NCBI RefSeq assembly: GCF_019710745.1
Contig: NZ_JAHKJW010000015.1
Coordinates: 103,085 to 167,084, forward strand
From: Streptomyces beigongshangae
GTDB lineage: Bacteria; Actinomycetota; Actinomycetes; Streptomycetales; Streptomycetaceae
Direction of reading: 5' to 3'
Length of the DNA: 64,000 nt
The notes beneath the pieces were generated by a model. That model was not told where the DNA came from. It made no database searches and saw nothing but the letters and a program-made list of their open reading frames with translations. The translations under genes and the position numbers were made by a program. How positions within the stretch are numbered: the first letter of the stretch is position 1; each line of letters begins with the position of its first letter. Shown here one piece after another: positions 15,876 to 23,704 of this stretch.

Positions 15876-18800
15876 ATGCCGCGCAGGGAACGACCGCTGG
15901 ACCCGGGTGACGGTCCGTTACGGGAACTGGCCGCGGGGCTGCGCCGTCTGCGGCGCGAGTGCGGCAACCCGCCCTACCGGGAACTGGCCGACCTGGCGCA
16001 CTACTCGGTCTCGACGTTGTCCTCCGCGGCGTCCGGACAGCGTCTGCCGACCCTGGCGGTGACACTGGCGTACGTACGTGCCTGTGGCGGTGACACGCGG
16101 GAGTGGGAGCGCCGCTGGCGGGAGACGGCGGAGCACCTCGGCGAGGAGGGCCCCGGCCCCTCGGAGGAGTCCGGCACCCCCGCCCCGTACGCGGGTCTGC
16201 GCTCGTTCCGGGAACAGGACGCGCAGTGGTTCTTCGGCCGGGAGCGGCTGGTGGAGGAACTGGCCGAACGGCTGAAGCGGCAGCGGTTCGTGACGGTGAT
16301 CGGGGCCTCCGGGTCGGGCAAGTCCTCGCTGCTGCGGGCGGGTCTGGTGCCGCGTCTGCGGGGCACGGCGACGACGGTGGTGCTGACGCCGGGCCCCCGG
16401 CCGCTGGAGGAGTGCGCGGTACGCCTGGGCGCACTGGCGGGAGTCACACCGGGCGGGCTGTACGAGGAGCTGTGCGGGGATCCCGCGAACCTCGGCAGGG
16501 CGGTGCGCCAGGCGGCCGCCCGGTCCGAGGACCCCGACGGCGGACTGGTCCTGGTCGTCGACCAGTTCGAGGAGACCTTCACGCTGTGCCCGGACGACGC
16601 CGAGCGGGACCGTTTCATCGAGTCACTGGTCGCCGCCGCCTCCGACGAGAGCGCCCGGTGCCGGGTGGCCCTGGGCGTGCGCGCCGACTTCTACGCGCAC
16701 TGCACCCACCATCCGCCGCTGGTGGAGGCGATGCGTGACGCGCAGGTGCCGGTCGGGCCGATGACCCTGGACGAGCTGCGCCAGGCGGTGGTGAAGCCCG
16801 CACGACAGGCCGGACTGACCGTCGAGGGCGCGCTGCTGGCGTCCCTCACCGCACAGGCGCACGGACAGGCCGGAGTGCTGCCGCTGCTGTCGCACGCGCT
16901 GCTGCAGACCTGGCGGCGGCGCCGGGGCAACGCGCTGACCCTGGAGGCGTTCGAGGCGGCGGGCGGGCTGGAGGGCGGCCTGTCCCGCACCGCCGAGGAG
17001 TTCTACCGGCGGCTGGACACGGCACAGCAGGGCCTGGCCCGGCGGGTGTTCGTCAGGCTGACCTCCCTGGGCGAGGGCACGGAGGACACCCGGCGGCCGG
17101 CCCGCCTGGAGGAACTGGAAGGGCTGGACGGGGCCGGCGACGGCGCGCTCGACGCCGTCCTGGAGCGCGCGGCCGGAGCGCGGCTGCTGACGCTGGGCCA
17201 CGAGCGGGTGGAACTGGCCCACGAGGCCCTCATCCGGTGCTGGCCGAGACTGCACGGCTGGCTCACCGAGGATCGCGAGGTCGTACGGACCCTGCGCCAG
17301 CTCACCGACGCGGCCGAGACCTGGGAGGGACTGGGCCGGGACCCCGGTGCGCTCTACCGCGGCACCCGCCTCGACCTGGCCGGCGCCCTCGACGCCGTGT
17401 CCCTGTCCGTGCGGGAGCGGGAGTTCCTCGACGCGAGTCTGGCGGCCCGGGCGTCCGAACGCACGGCGGCGAGACGCCGCGCCCGGCTGCGGCGCGGGGC
17501 GACGGCGCTGCTGGCCGTTCTGCTCGTCCTGGCCGGCACGACCGCGGTCCTCGCCGTACGGGCGCAGCGGGCGGCGGACCGCCAGCGTGACGCGGCCGGT
17601 TCGCAGCGGGTCGCGGAGAAGGCGGCGGCGCTGCGGGCGGCCGACCCCGCGCTGGCTGCCCAGCTGAGCCTGGCCGCCTACCGCCTGTCGCCCACCCCCG
17701 AGGCCCGCGGCAGCCTGCTCAGCACCTTCGCCACCCCGTACGCCGCACAACTGCCCGGACGGGGGAGCGCGGTCACGGCGACGGCGTTCGCCGCCGACGG
17801 CCGTGTGCTGGCCACCGGCGACAGCGACCGGACCGTACGGCTGTGGTGGGCCCCGGACGTCCACCGGCCGCGCGGGCTCAGTACGCTGCCCCGTCTGGCG
17901 GGCCCCGTCCGCACGGTCGCCGTCAGCCCCGACGGACGCCTCCTGGCGGCGGGGGACGACCTCGGGACGGCAGTGGTGTGGGACATCCGCGACGCACGGC
18001 ACCCGCGGCTCGCGGCACGCCTGCGCGCCGGTGCCGGCCCGGTCGTCGGACTGGGTTTCGCCCCCGGCGGACGGACCCTGACGACGGCCTCCCGCAGTGC
18101 GATCCGCCTGTGGCACCTGCCCGCTTCCCGCCAGCCGCGTCTCCTCGACACGGTCCGTGCGCCCGCCCCCGTGACCGCGGCGGCGTTCCGGCGGGACGGG
18201 GGGACGCTGGCCACCGGCCACTCCGACCGCACGGTGCGGCTGTGGAGGGCCACCGCGTCGGGCGGAGGGCTGCGGCAGCTGCGGCAGCCCTCCGCCGGCC
18301 ACGAGGGTGAGGTGAGGGCACTCGCGTTCGCCCCGGACGGCCGCACCCTGGCGAGCGGCGGCGCCGACTTCACGGTGCGCCGGTGGGACCTGACCGGATC
18401 CGGCCGCCCTCGCGTGACGAAGGTGTTCTCCGGGCACACCGACGCCGTCAACACCGTGGCCTTCAGTCCCGACGGCCGCGTCCTGGCCTCCGCCGGTGTC
18501 GACGCCACGGTACGCCGGTGGGAGGTGACCGGACCCGATGCCGGCCACGAGCAGGCCGTCCTCAGGGGCCACACCGGAAGCGTCACCTCGCTGCACTTCA
18601 GCCCCGACGGCCGTACCCTCGCCACCGGCAGCGAGGACCAGACCACGCGGCTGTGGGACCTCCCGGGACCGGCCATGAGCGGCCACACCAGCTCGGTCTA
18701 CTCCGTCGCCTTCAGCCCCGACGGACGTGTACTGGCCACCGGCAGCTACGACCGCGGTGTGCGCCTGTGGAACCTCGCGGACGTACGCCGCCCCCGGCGG

Positions 18801-19694
18801 CTCACCGAACTCACCGGGCACACGGGCCCCGTCAACTCCGTGAGCTTCCGGCCGGACGGGCGCGTCCTGGCCAGCGGCAGCGCCGACGGCACACTGCGCC
18901 TGTGGAACGTGGAGGACCCCCACCGCGCCCGTCGGCCGGCTGTCGTCCCGGGGGGTGTCGGCCACGTCAACTCGGTGGCGTTCGGCCCCGACGGCCGCAC
19001 CCTCGCCACCGGCGGCGAGCGGGGCGGTGTGCGGTTGTGGGAGACGAACGGCCCGCGGCTGTCCCGCCGCCCCCTGGCCACGATGCCGGGGAGCGCCGCG
19101 GTTGACTCCGTGGCGTTCGCCCCCGACGGACGCACCCTCGCGGTGGCCGCCCGGAACCGCACGGTCGTCCTGTGGGACGTGGCACAGCGGCAGCGTCCCG
19201 TCCGGCTGGCCGTCCTCGCCCGCCACACCGGGGCCGTGAAGTCGGTGGCCTTCAGCCCCGACGGCCGCACCCTCGCCACCGGCGGCGAGGACCGCACCGT
19301 CCGGCTGTGGGACCTCGGCGACGTGCGCCGTCCGGTCCCACGGGACCGGTTCACCGGTTTCACCGACGGGGTCATGTCCGTCGCCTTCGCCCCGGACGGA
19401 CGGACGCTGGCCGCCGCGAGCTCCGACAGCAGCGTGCGGCTGTACGGCCTGACCGGCCGCGGGGACGCCCGGGAGACGGCCATGCTGACGGGCCACACCA
19501 AAGCGGTGGACACCCTCGCCTTCAGCCCCGACGGCCGCACCCTCGCCACCGGCAGCGAGGACTGGACCGCACTGCTGTGGGACCCCGACGTCCGGCGCGT
19601 GGCCTCCCGGATCTGCGACACCGCCGCCCCCGGGATCAGCCACGCCGAGTGGCGCCAGTACTTCGCCCAGCAGGAGTACCGCCCGCCCTGCTGA
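15876..19694 (+). CDS. HTH-nSTAND1 NTPase with 14 WD40 repeats
   Basis: A 1272-residue protein. Residues 10-80 are an XRE-like helix-turn-helix; an nSTAND1 P-loop domain follows with Walker A GASGSGKS at 143-150 and Walker B LVLVVDQFEE near 222-231. A hydrophobic stretch at about 541-562 looks like a membrane segment. From about residue 630 there are 14 WD40 units with the SPDGRTLATG...VRLWD pattern, enough for two seven-bladed propellers. The ATG at 15876 follows GGGGGAGG. Codon 15 is a TTA (15918-15920), so translation should depend on the bldA tRNA. Such proteins act as signalling or death-type sensors; the ligand is unknown. A hairpin terminator follows the stop. Confidence 0.9.
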   Translation: MPRRERPLDPGDGPLRELAAGLRRLRRECGNPPYRELADLAHYSVSTLSSAASGQRLPTLAVTLAYVRACGGDTREWERRWRETAEHLGEEGPGPSEESGTPAPYAGLRSFREQDAQWFFGRERLVEELAERLKRQRFVTVIGASGSGKSSLLRAGLVPRLRGTATTVVLTPGPRPLEECAVRLGALAGVTPGGLYEELCGDPANLGRAVRQAAARSEDPDGGLVLVVDQFEETFTLCPDDAERDRFIESLVAAASDESARCRVALGVRADFYAHCTHHPPLVEAMRDAQVPVGPMTLDELRQAVVKPARQAGLTVEGALLASLTAQAHGQAGVLPLLSHALLQTWRRRRGNALTLEAFEAAGGLEGGLSRTAEEFYRRLDTAQQGLARRVFVRLTSLGEGTEDTRRPARLEELEGLDGAGDGALDAVLERAAGARLLTLGHERVELAHEALIRCWPRLHGWLTEDREVVRTLRQLTDAAETWEGLGRDPGALYRGTRLDLAGALDAVSLSVREREFLDASLAARASERTAARRRARLRRGATALLAVLLVLAGTTAVLAVRAQRAADRQRDAAGSQRVAEKAAALRAADPALAAQLSLAAYRLSPTPEARGSLLSTFATPYAAQLPGRGSAVTATAFAADGRVLATGDSDRTVRLWWAPDVHRPRGLSTLPRLAGPVRTVAVSPDGRLLAAGDDLGTAVVWDIRDARHPRLAARLRAGAGPVVGLGFAPGGRTLTTASRSAIRLWHLPASRQPRLLDTVRAPAPVTAAAFRRDGGTLATGHSDRTVRLWRATASGGGLRQLRQPSAGHEGEVRALAFAPDGRTLASGGADFTVRRWDLTGSGRPRVTKVFSGHTDAVNTVAFSPDGRVLASAGVDATVRRWEVTGPDAGHEQAVLRGHTGSVTSLHFSPDGRTLATGSEDQTTRLWDLPGPAMSGHTSSVYSVAFSPDGRVLATGSYDRGVRLWNLADVRRPRRLTELTGHTGPVNSVSFRPDGRVLASGSADGTLRLWNVEDPHRARRPAVVPGGVGHVNSVAFGPDGRTLATGGERGGVRLWETNGPRLSRRPLATMPGSAAVDSVAFAPDGRTLAVAARNRTVVLWDVAQRQRPVRLAVLARHTGAVKSVAFSPDGRTLATGGEDRTVRLWDLGDVRRPVPRDRFTGFTDGVMSVAFAPDGRTLAAASSDSSVRLYGLTGRGDARETAMLTGHTKAVDTLAFSPDGRTLATGSEDWTALLWDPDVRRVASRICDTAAPGISHAEWRQYFAQQEYRPPC

Positions 19695-19696
19695 GG

Positions 19697-19723
19697 CGCG
19701 TACCGGGATTATTCCGGTACGCG
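19697..19723 (+). terminator. Hairpin terminator after nSTAND1-WD40 gene
   Basis: Arms CGCGTACCGG (19697-19706) and CCGGTACGCG (19714-19723) pair perfectly over 10 bp around a 7-nt AT-rich loop, starting 3 nt after the stop codon. The rest of the 252-nt gap before the kinase holds a GGTAGGCTGAT tract that looks like a -10 region (TAGGCT). Confidence 0.7.
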
Positions 19724-19946
19724 GGTGTACGCCGGGGCCCCTGCGGACGAATTCCCGCCCTTCACCGTGCAACCGGCTCGTACCGGATCCCCCGGAGGCG
19801 GCCCACCGGTCCCGCGGGATCACGCCGCCCACCACGGGGCCGGTAGGCTGATCACACTGTGGATCGCCCTGTCTGCGCTTCTGCGTGCAGTGACGTGCCG
19901 TACGCAGTCGTCGTGATGGTCCATCGGGTGTGAGGGTGACGCGCAG

Positions 19947-21446
19947 GTGCTGGTGGCGGAACGGTATCGGTTGGGCGCGTCCCTCGGCAGGGGCGGCATG
20001 GGCGAGGTCTGGCGGGCCACCGACGAGGTCCTCGGCCGGGCCGTGGCCGTCAAACTGCTGCTGGGCGACGAGGCCGACTCCGCGGCCGCCGCGCGGTTCC
20101 GGCTGGAGGCGCAGACGGCCGCCCGGCTGAGCCACCCGTACGTGGTGGCCGTGTTCGACTTCGGCCTCTGGGACAACCGCTTCTACCTGGTCATGGAGCT
20201 GGTGGAGGGCCGGAGCCTGGCCCAGGAGCTGACCGCGGCGGGCTCCCTGACGCCCGAGCGGGTCGCGCGGATCGCCGAGCAGACCGCGGCCGGGCTCGCC
20301 GCCGCGCACCGGCAGGGCATCGTGCACCGGGACATCAAACCCGGGAACCTGATGACGGACGCCGAGGGCACGGTGAAGATCGGCGACTTCGGCATCGCCC
20401 GCTTCGTGGACGACCCCGCCTCCGCGCTCACCACCGCCGGGCAGATCGTCGGCACGAGCCTCTACCTCGCTCCCGAGCGTGCGCTCGGGAGCCCGGCGGG
20501 CGCCGCCTCCGACGTGTACTCGCTGGGCTGCGTGCTCTACCAGTTGCTGACCGGTGAGCCGCCGTTCCGGGCCGAGTCGGCGACGATCACCCTGCACCAG
20601 CACATCGACAAGGCTCCGGTGCCGCCACGGGAGAAGGGCGTCCGGCTGCCGCCCGCCTTCGAGAACTACCTCCTCGACCTGCTCGCCAAGCAGCCCGAGG
20701 ACCGGCCCACGGCCCAGCAGGTCGCGGACTGGTTCGGCAGCGGCGCCTGGCGCGGGCACGCCGAGCCGCTGCCCGCCCCGGACACGGAGCACCCGTACGG
20801 GCCGCGTACGACGTCCGGGCCGTCGTACGCGGCCGGGACGGGCGTGCCGCACACCGGTGCGGGGAACGGGCCCGCGACGACGTACCGGCTGCCGCGGGCC
20901 GACGGGCGCACCCCGCGGCCCGGGCACGCGGCGCACTCCGCGGCCACGGGCCCGACCCGCCGGAGCGACCGGACCGACGGGAACGGCGGAGCACACGCGA
21001 CGGGCGGTCACGACGACGGCGCGGGGGCGCGCCCGAGCGGGCGGTCGCGCGTCGTCGGGGCCGTCGCCGCGGTGGCGCTCTTCGTGGCGGCGCTGTTCGT
21101 CGGCATCACCCTCTTCTCACCCGATGACGGCCGGGCCGGGACGGGCGGTCCGGACGGCTCGTCGTCGTCCCCCTCCACCACGTCCCCGGACTCCGCGGAG
21201 CCGGGGTCCGGTTCCGCGGGCCCCGACTCCTCCGCCGGGACGCCGGAGACCCCGGGGACGCAGGGGACGTCGCAGTCGTCGGACGCGCCGGCGGCACCGG
21301 TGCCCGGGGCCTCACCGGACGGCGCGGCCCCGCCGTCCGGGTCGCCCTCCGCCGGAGGGACGGCGTCCGCGCCCCGACAGGGCGATGAGCCCGGCGAGAA
21401 CGAACCCGACGAGAACGAACCCGACGAGGAAGAGCCCGAGGAGTGA
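19947..21446 (+). CDS. Transmembrane Ser/Thr protein kinase
   Basis: A 499-residue Hanks-type kinase of the PknB group. The catalytic domain (about 5-265) has the glycine loop GRGGMGEVW, the VAIK-like lysine in AVAVKLL, HRDIKPGN near residue 127, the DFG in KIGDFGIA, and the activation loop with GTSLYLAPE. A Pro/Gly-rich linker leads to one membrane segment at about 368-390. The outside part has no PASTA domain; it is Ser/Pro/Gly-rich and ends in an acidic run with repeated DENEP units. The GTG at 19947 follows GAGGG by about 10 nt; a GTG at 19953 is an alternative. It follows the nSTAND1 gene on the same strand but behind a terminator, so it likely has its own promoter. Confidence 0.92.
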   Translation: MLVAERYRLGASLGRGGMGEVWRATDEVLGRAVAVKLLLGDEADSAAAARFRLEAQTAARLSHPYVVAVFDFGLWDNRFYLVMELVEGRSLAQELTAAGSLTPERVARIAEQTAAGLAAAHRQGIVHRDIKPGNLMTDAEGTVKIGDFGIARFVDDPASALTTAGQIVGTSLYLAPERALGSPAGAASDVYSLGCVLYQLLTGEPPFRAESATITLHQHIDKAPVPPREKGVRLPPAFENYLLDLLAKQPEDRPTAQQVADWFGSGAWRGHAEPLPAPDTEHPYGPRTTSGPSYAAGTGVPHTGAGNGPATTYRLPRADGRTPRPGHAAHSAATGPTRRSDRTDGNGGAHATGGHDDGAGARPSGRSRVVGAVAAVALFVAALFVGITLFSPDDGRAGTGGPDGSSSSPSTTSPDSAEPGSGSAGPDSSAGTPETPGTQGTSQSSDAPAAPVPGASPDGAAPPSGSPSAGGTASAPRQGDEPGENEPDENEPDEEEPEE

Positions 21447-21583
21447 CCGGCCCGGTGCGTGGCCGCCCCCGACGGACGTGAGGACGGTGCCACCCGCATC
21501 ACCTCGTTCCCCGGAGGCGACCCGGGTGCCCGTGACGCCTGTGTGCGGTCATCCGGACACGCGGCGGCCCGGCAGGCGGGTCG

Positions 21584-21960
21584 TCAGACGGCGCTCGGGG
21601 GGACGAGCCGCGGTCGGGCCACGCGGACGTGGTCGTGGGTGGACAGGGCGAGCGAGCGGTCCAGGCACGCCGCGTTGAAGTAGATCTCGGAGTGGTCCAG
21701 CAGCCGCGGATCGGCCACGAGCTGCAGTTCGGGGTGGAAGCTGAACGGGATGGTCGGGCCGCGGACGCAGCCCTTCAGCCGTTCCGCGACGTCCGGCGCG
21801 GCGAGCGCGGCACCGGCGGCGTCGTACAGGTGCTTGATCCGGTGCAGGCCGACGCGGCGGTCGCCGGGGACGACGGCGGGCAGGCGACGCCGTCGGCGCC
21901 GGTCGAGCCCGATGCGGATGTCCCGGCTCTGCCGCCCCCCGGCGGCGCGGGGCGGCCGCC
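21584..21960 (-). pseudogene. YbaK/EbsC-type aminoacyl-tRNA deacylase, 5'-truncated remnant
   Basis: The translated C-terminal part matches the YbaK family well: LPAVVPGDRRV, then PFSFHPELQLVADP, then EIYFNAACLDRSLAL. The N-terminal part, which should carry the region before the conserved lysine, is missing; upstream the frame dissolves into Arg/Pro-rich sequence and reaches the TetR gene stop. No convincing start or ribosome site was found. It looks like a gene that lost its first third, possibly by deletion next to the TetR gene. An intact protein with an unusual short N-terminus is less likely. The left boundary of the remnant is approximate. Confidence 0.6.
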
Positions 21961-22023
21961 CCGCCGCAGATGCGGGTGAAGTCCTCCGCGGTGTCCTGGA
22001 CCGCTGCCGCTCCGCCCGGCGAC

Positions 22024-22644
22024 CTACCGGGGATCCGGGCGGCGGGCCAGGGACGCGAGGACGATCTCCTGCGCCGCACGGACCGTGTCCGCGAAGGAGG
22101 CCGGGTCCCGGCCGACGCGTTCGGCGCCGGCACGTATGGCACCGGAGAGCAGTTCCACCGCGAGGTGCACATCGCCGACGTCGCGGAACTCTCCGCGCGC
22201 CATGCCGTCCCGGACGACGTTCTCCACCTCGGCCACGAGTGCGTTGAACGGGTTCTCCGGGCCCTTCGGCACCTCGCTGACCGGTACGCCGGCGTCCGGC
22301 CGGAACAGCAGTTGCAGGGCGGCCTGTCCCGTGAGTGCCTCCAGGACCGCCTCGATGATCTCCCGCATGCGCTGCGCGGCCGGCTCCGAGGACCGCGCGG
22401 CGATCGCGGCCACCCGCCCGACCGCGGGGCGGCTCGCCCGTCGGGTCAGCGCCATGACCAGCGCGCTCTTGTCGCGGGCGTAGTTGTAGAGCGTGTTGCG
22501 CGCGAGGCCGGCCCGGGCCGCGATGTGCCCCATGGTGATCGAGTCGTAGCCGCGTTCGAGCAGCAGTTGCCGCAGTGCCCTGTCGAGGTCGGCCCACACC
22601 ATCTCGTGGTGCTCCTCCAGGCTGGCTCCCCGAATCCGCGGCAT
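22024..22644 (-). CDS. TetR family transcriptional regulator
   Basis: A 206-residue regulator with an N-terminal helix-turn-helix (about 15-60) containing ITMGHIAARAGLARNTLYNY, followed by an all-alpha ligand-binding domain. The ATG at 22644 is chosen because GAGGGAG lies about 10 nt upstream; a GTG at 22662 would add six residues. It lies 59 nt downstream of the NTF2-like gene on the same strand, so both are probably one transcript from the promoter at 23200-23310. That promoter holds two inverted repeats that are good candidates for its own operators, implying autoregulation. Confidence 0.9.
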   Translation of the reverse strand: MPRIRGASLEEHHEMVWADLDRALRQLLLERGYDSITMGHIAARAGLARNTLYNYARDKSALVMALTRRASRPAVGRVAAIAARSSEPAAQRMREIIEAVLEALTGQAALQLLFRPDAGVPVSEVPKGPENPFNALVAEVENVVRDGMARGEFRDVGDVHLAVELLSGAIRAGAERVGRDPASFADTVRAAQEIVLASLARRPDPR

Positions 22645-22703
22645 CCGGCCATTCTCCCTCACCGGGGCGTGGACGGATCAGCCCGGGTCCTCCTCGCCGG
22701 GGC

Positions 22704-23180
22704 TCACCGGGGTGTCTGCTGGGGGACGAGGTTGACGCTCGACAGGTGCGGGTTCTCCTGGTGGGCCGAGGTGAGCTTCACCCGGGTGAGGCGCCAGCCC
22801 TGCTCCGTGCGGACCGCCTCGTTGTCGTAGAAGCCGACCACCAGCCAGCGATCGGGGCCACCGCCGGCGAGTTCGTCCGGGACCCAGTGCTCGGCGCGGA
22901 CGTGCGCGTGGATCGTCGCGTTGTCGCCCTCGATGTCGACGACATGACCGGTGACGGCGTGGTGGGTCGCCGTGTAGGGCGCGAACGCGGAACGCAGGAC
23001 CGCGGTGTACTCGCCGAGCGGCATGGTCATCGGCGGGATGTCCGCGACCGATCCGAAATCGAGCGTGACCGGATCGGTGAGGACGAGTCCGGGCAGGTCG
23101 GTGAACTCCTTCAGATCCGCCATGTCCGCGTACCGGCCCATCAGTTCGACGAGATCGGCGCGGTCACTGTCTGTGTTCAT
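22704..23180 (-). CDS. NTF2/SnoaL-like small protein
   Basis: A 158-residue protein with the cystatin-like alpha+beta fold of the NTF2/SnoaL group, seen in the N-terminal helix pair, the tract ATHHAVTGHVVDIEGDNATI, and the C-terminal strand region GWRLTRVKLT. Many members are small isomerases, hydrolases or ligand-binding proteins; catalytic residues cannot be assigned here. It is the first gene of a two-gene operon with the TetR regulator, so its expression is probably induced by the TetR ligand and the protein may act on that ligand. Confidence 0.85.
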   Translation of the reverse strand: MNTDSDRADLVELMGRYADMADLKEFTDLPGLVLTDPVTLDFGSVADIPPMTMPLGEYTAVLRSAFAPYTATHHAVTGHVVDIEGDNATIHAHVRAEHWVPDELAGGGPDRWLVVGFYDNEAVRTEQGWRLTRVKLTSAHQENPHLSSVNLVPQQTPR

Positions 23181-23266
23181 CGGGAAGTCCCTCTCGTTCG
23201 CTTCGACGGCGGCGGAGCGTTCGCCCTGCCGCGCCCGGGTGGTGCCCGCCGAGTGTCCCGCACTTG

Positions 23267-23289
23267 TTTACGAGACAACCTGTCGTAAA
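23267..23289. promoter_or_regulatory. TetR-type operator, distal copy
   Basis: Arms TTTACGAGA (23267-23275) and TGTCGTAAA (23281-23289) match at 8 of 9 positions as an inverted repeat with a 5-bp spacer. It lies 87-109 bp upstream of the NTF2-like gene start and next to a second, better repeat. Confidence 0.6.
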
Positions 23290-23291
23290 GA

Positions 23292-23310
23292 TTACGACGA
23301 ACCGTCGTAA
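23292..23310. promoter_or_regulatory. TetR-type operator, second copy
   Basis: Arms TTACGACG (23292-23299) and CGTCGTAA (23303-23310) form a perfect 8-bp inverted repeat with a 3-bp spacer. It shares the TTACGA/TCGTAA core with the neighbouring repeat, so one dimeric regulator probably binds both. The rest of the gap up to 23704 contains a long hairpin at 23525-23567 and no gene. Confidence 0.65.
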
Positions 23311-23524
23311 AAAACAAAGCGCAAGGATGCGTCACGTACGACATGAGGGCGCGTCGCGCACGAGGACGGAAGCCGTCGCCCGGAGTGTCCCCGGGCTTTC
23401 GTGCCGAATCGCCGGATGTGCCCGGGGGTCGGCCGCCGGTCCGTCCAACTCCCGGACCCCGTAAGGCTTTGAGCCCCGGCCGACCGGCGTCACGCGCTCG
23501 TCGGCACGCCTTTTTCCACGGCGA

Positions 23525-23567
23525 GGACAGAGTATGGACGGCTTGAAGGAAAGTCCCTACTCTGTCC
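23525..23567. other. Long near-perfect hairpin upstream of secreted PA14/ricin protein
   Basis: Arms at 23525-23539 (GGACAGAGTATGGAC) and 23553-23567 (GTCCCTACTCTGTCC) pair at 14 of 15 positions around a 13-nt loop. It lies about 138 bp upstream of the start at 23705. It could be a 5'-UTR structure, a terminator for an unseen transcript, or an operator. Confidence 0.55.
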
Positions 23568-23704
23568 GTCGCGGCGGCACGAAACCTCACACGTCCCGTT
23601 CGCCACTCTCCGTATCCGGTGCGACGGCGCGCACCGGCAGCGGTGGATCCCCCCTACTCGTCCATCTGCGTTTCCCGTGCCGCGGGGAGCGAACAGGAGG
23701 TCAC

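Noticed and set aside
16623..21011. Very long open frame on the minus strand opposite the nSTAND1 and kinase genes
   Set aside because: It mirrors a high-GC coding region, is Gly/Arg/Pro-rich, has no domain, and the plus-strand proteins have clear motifs.
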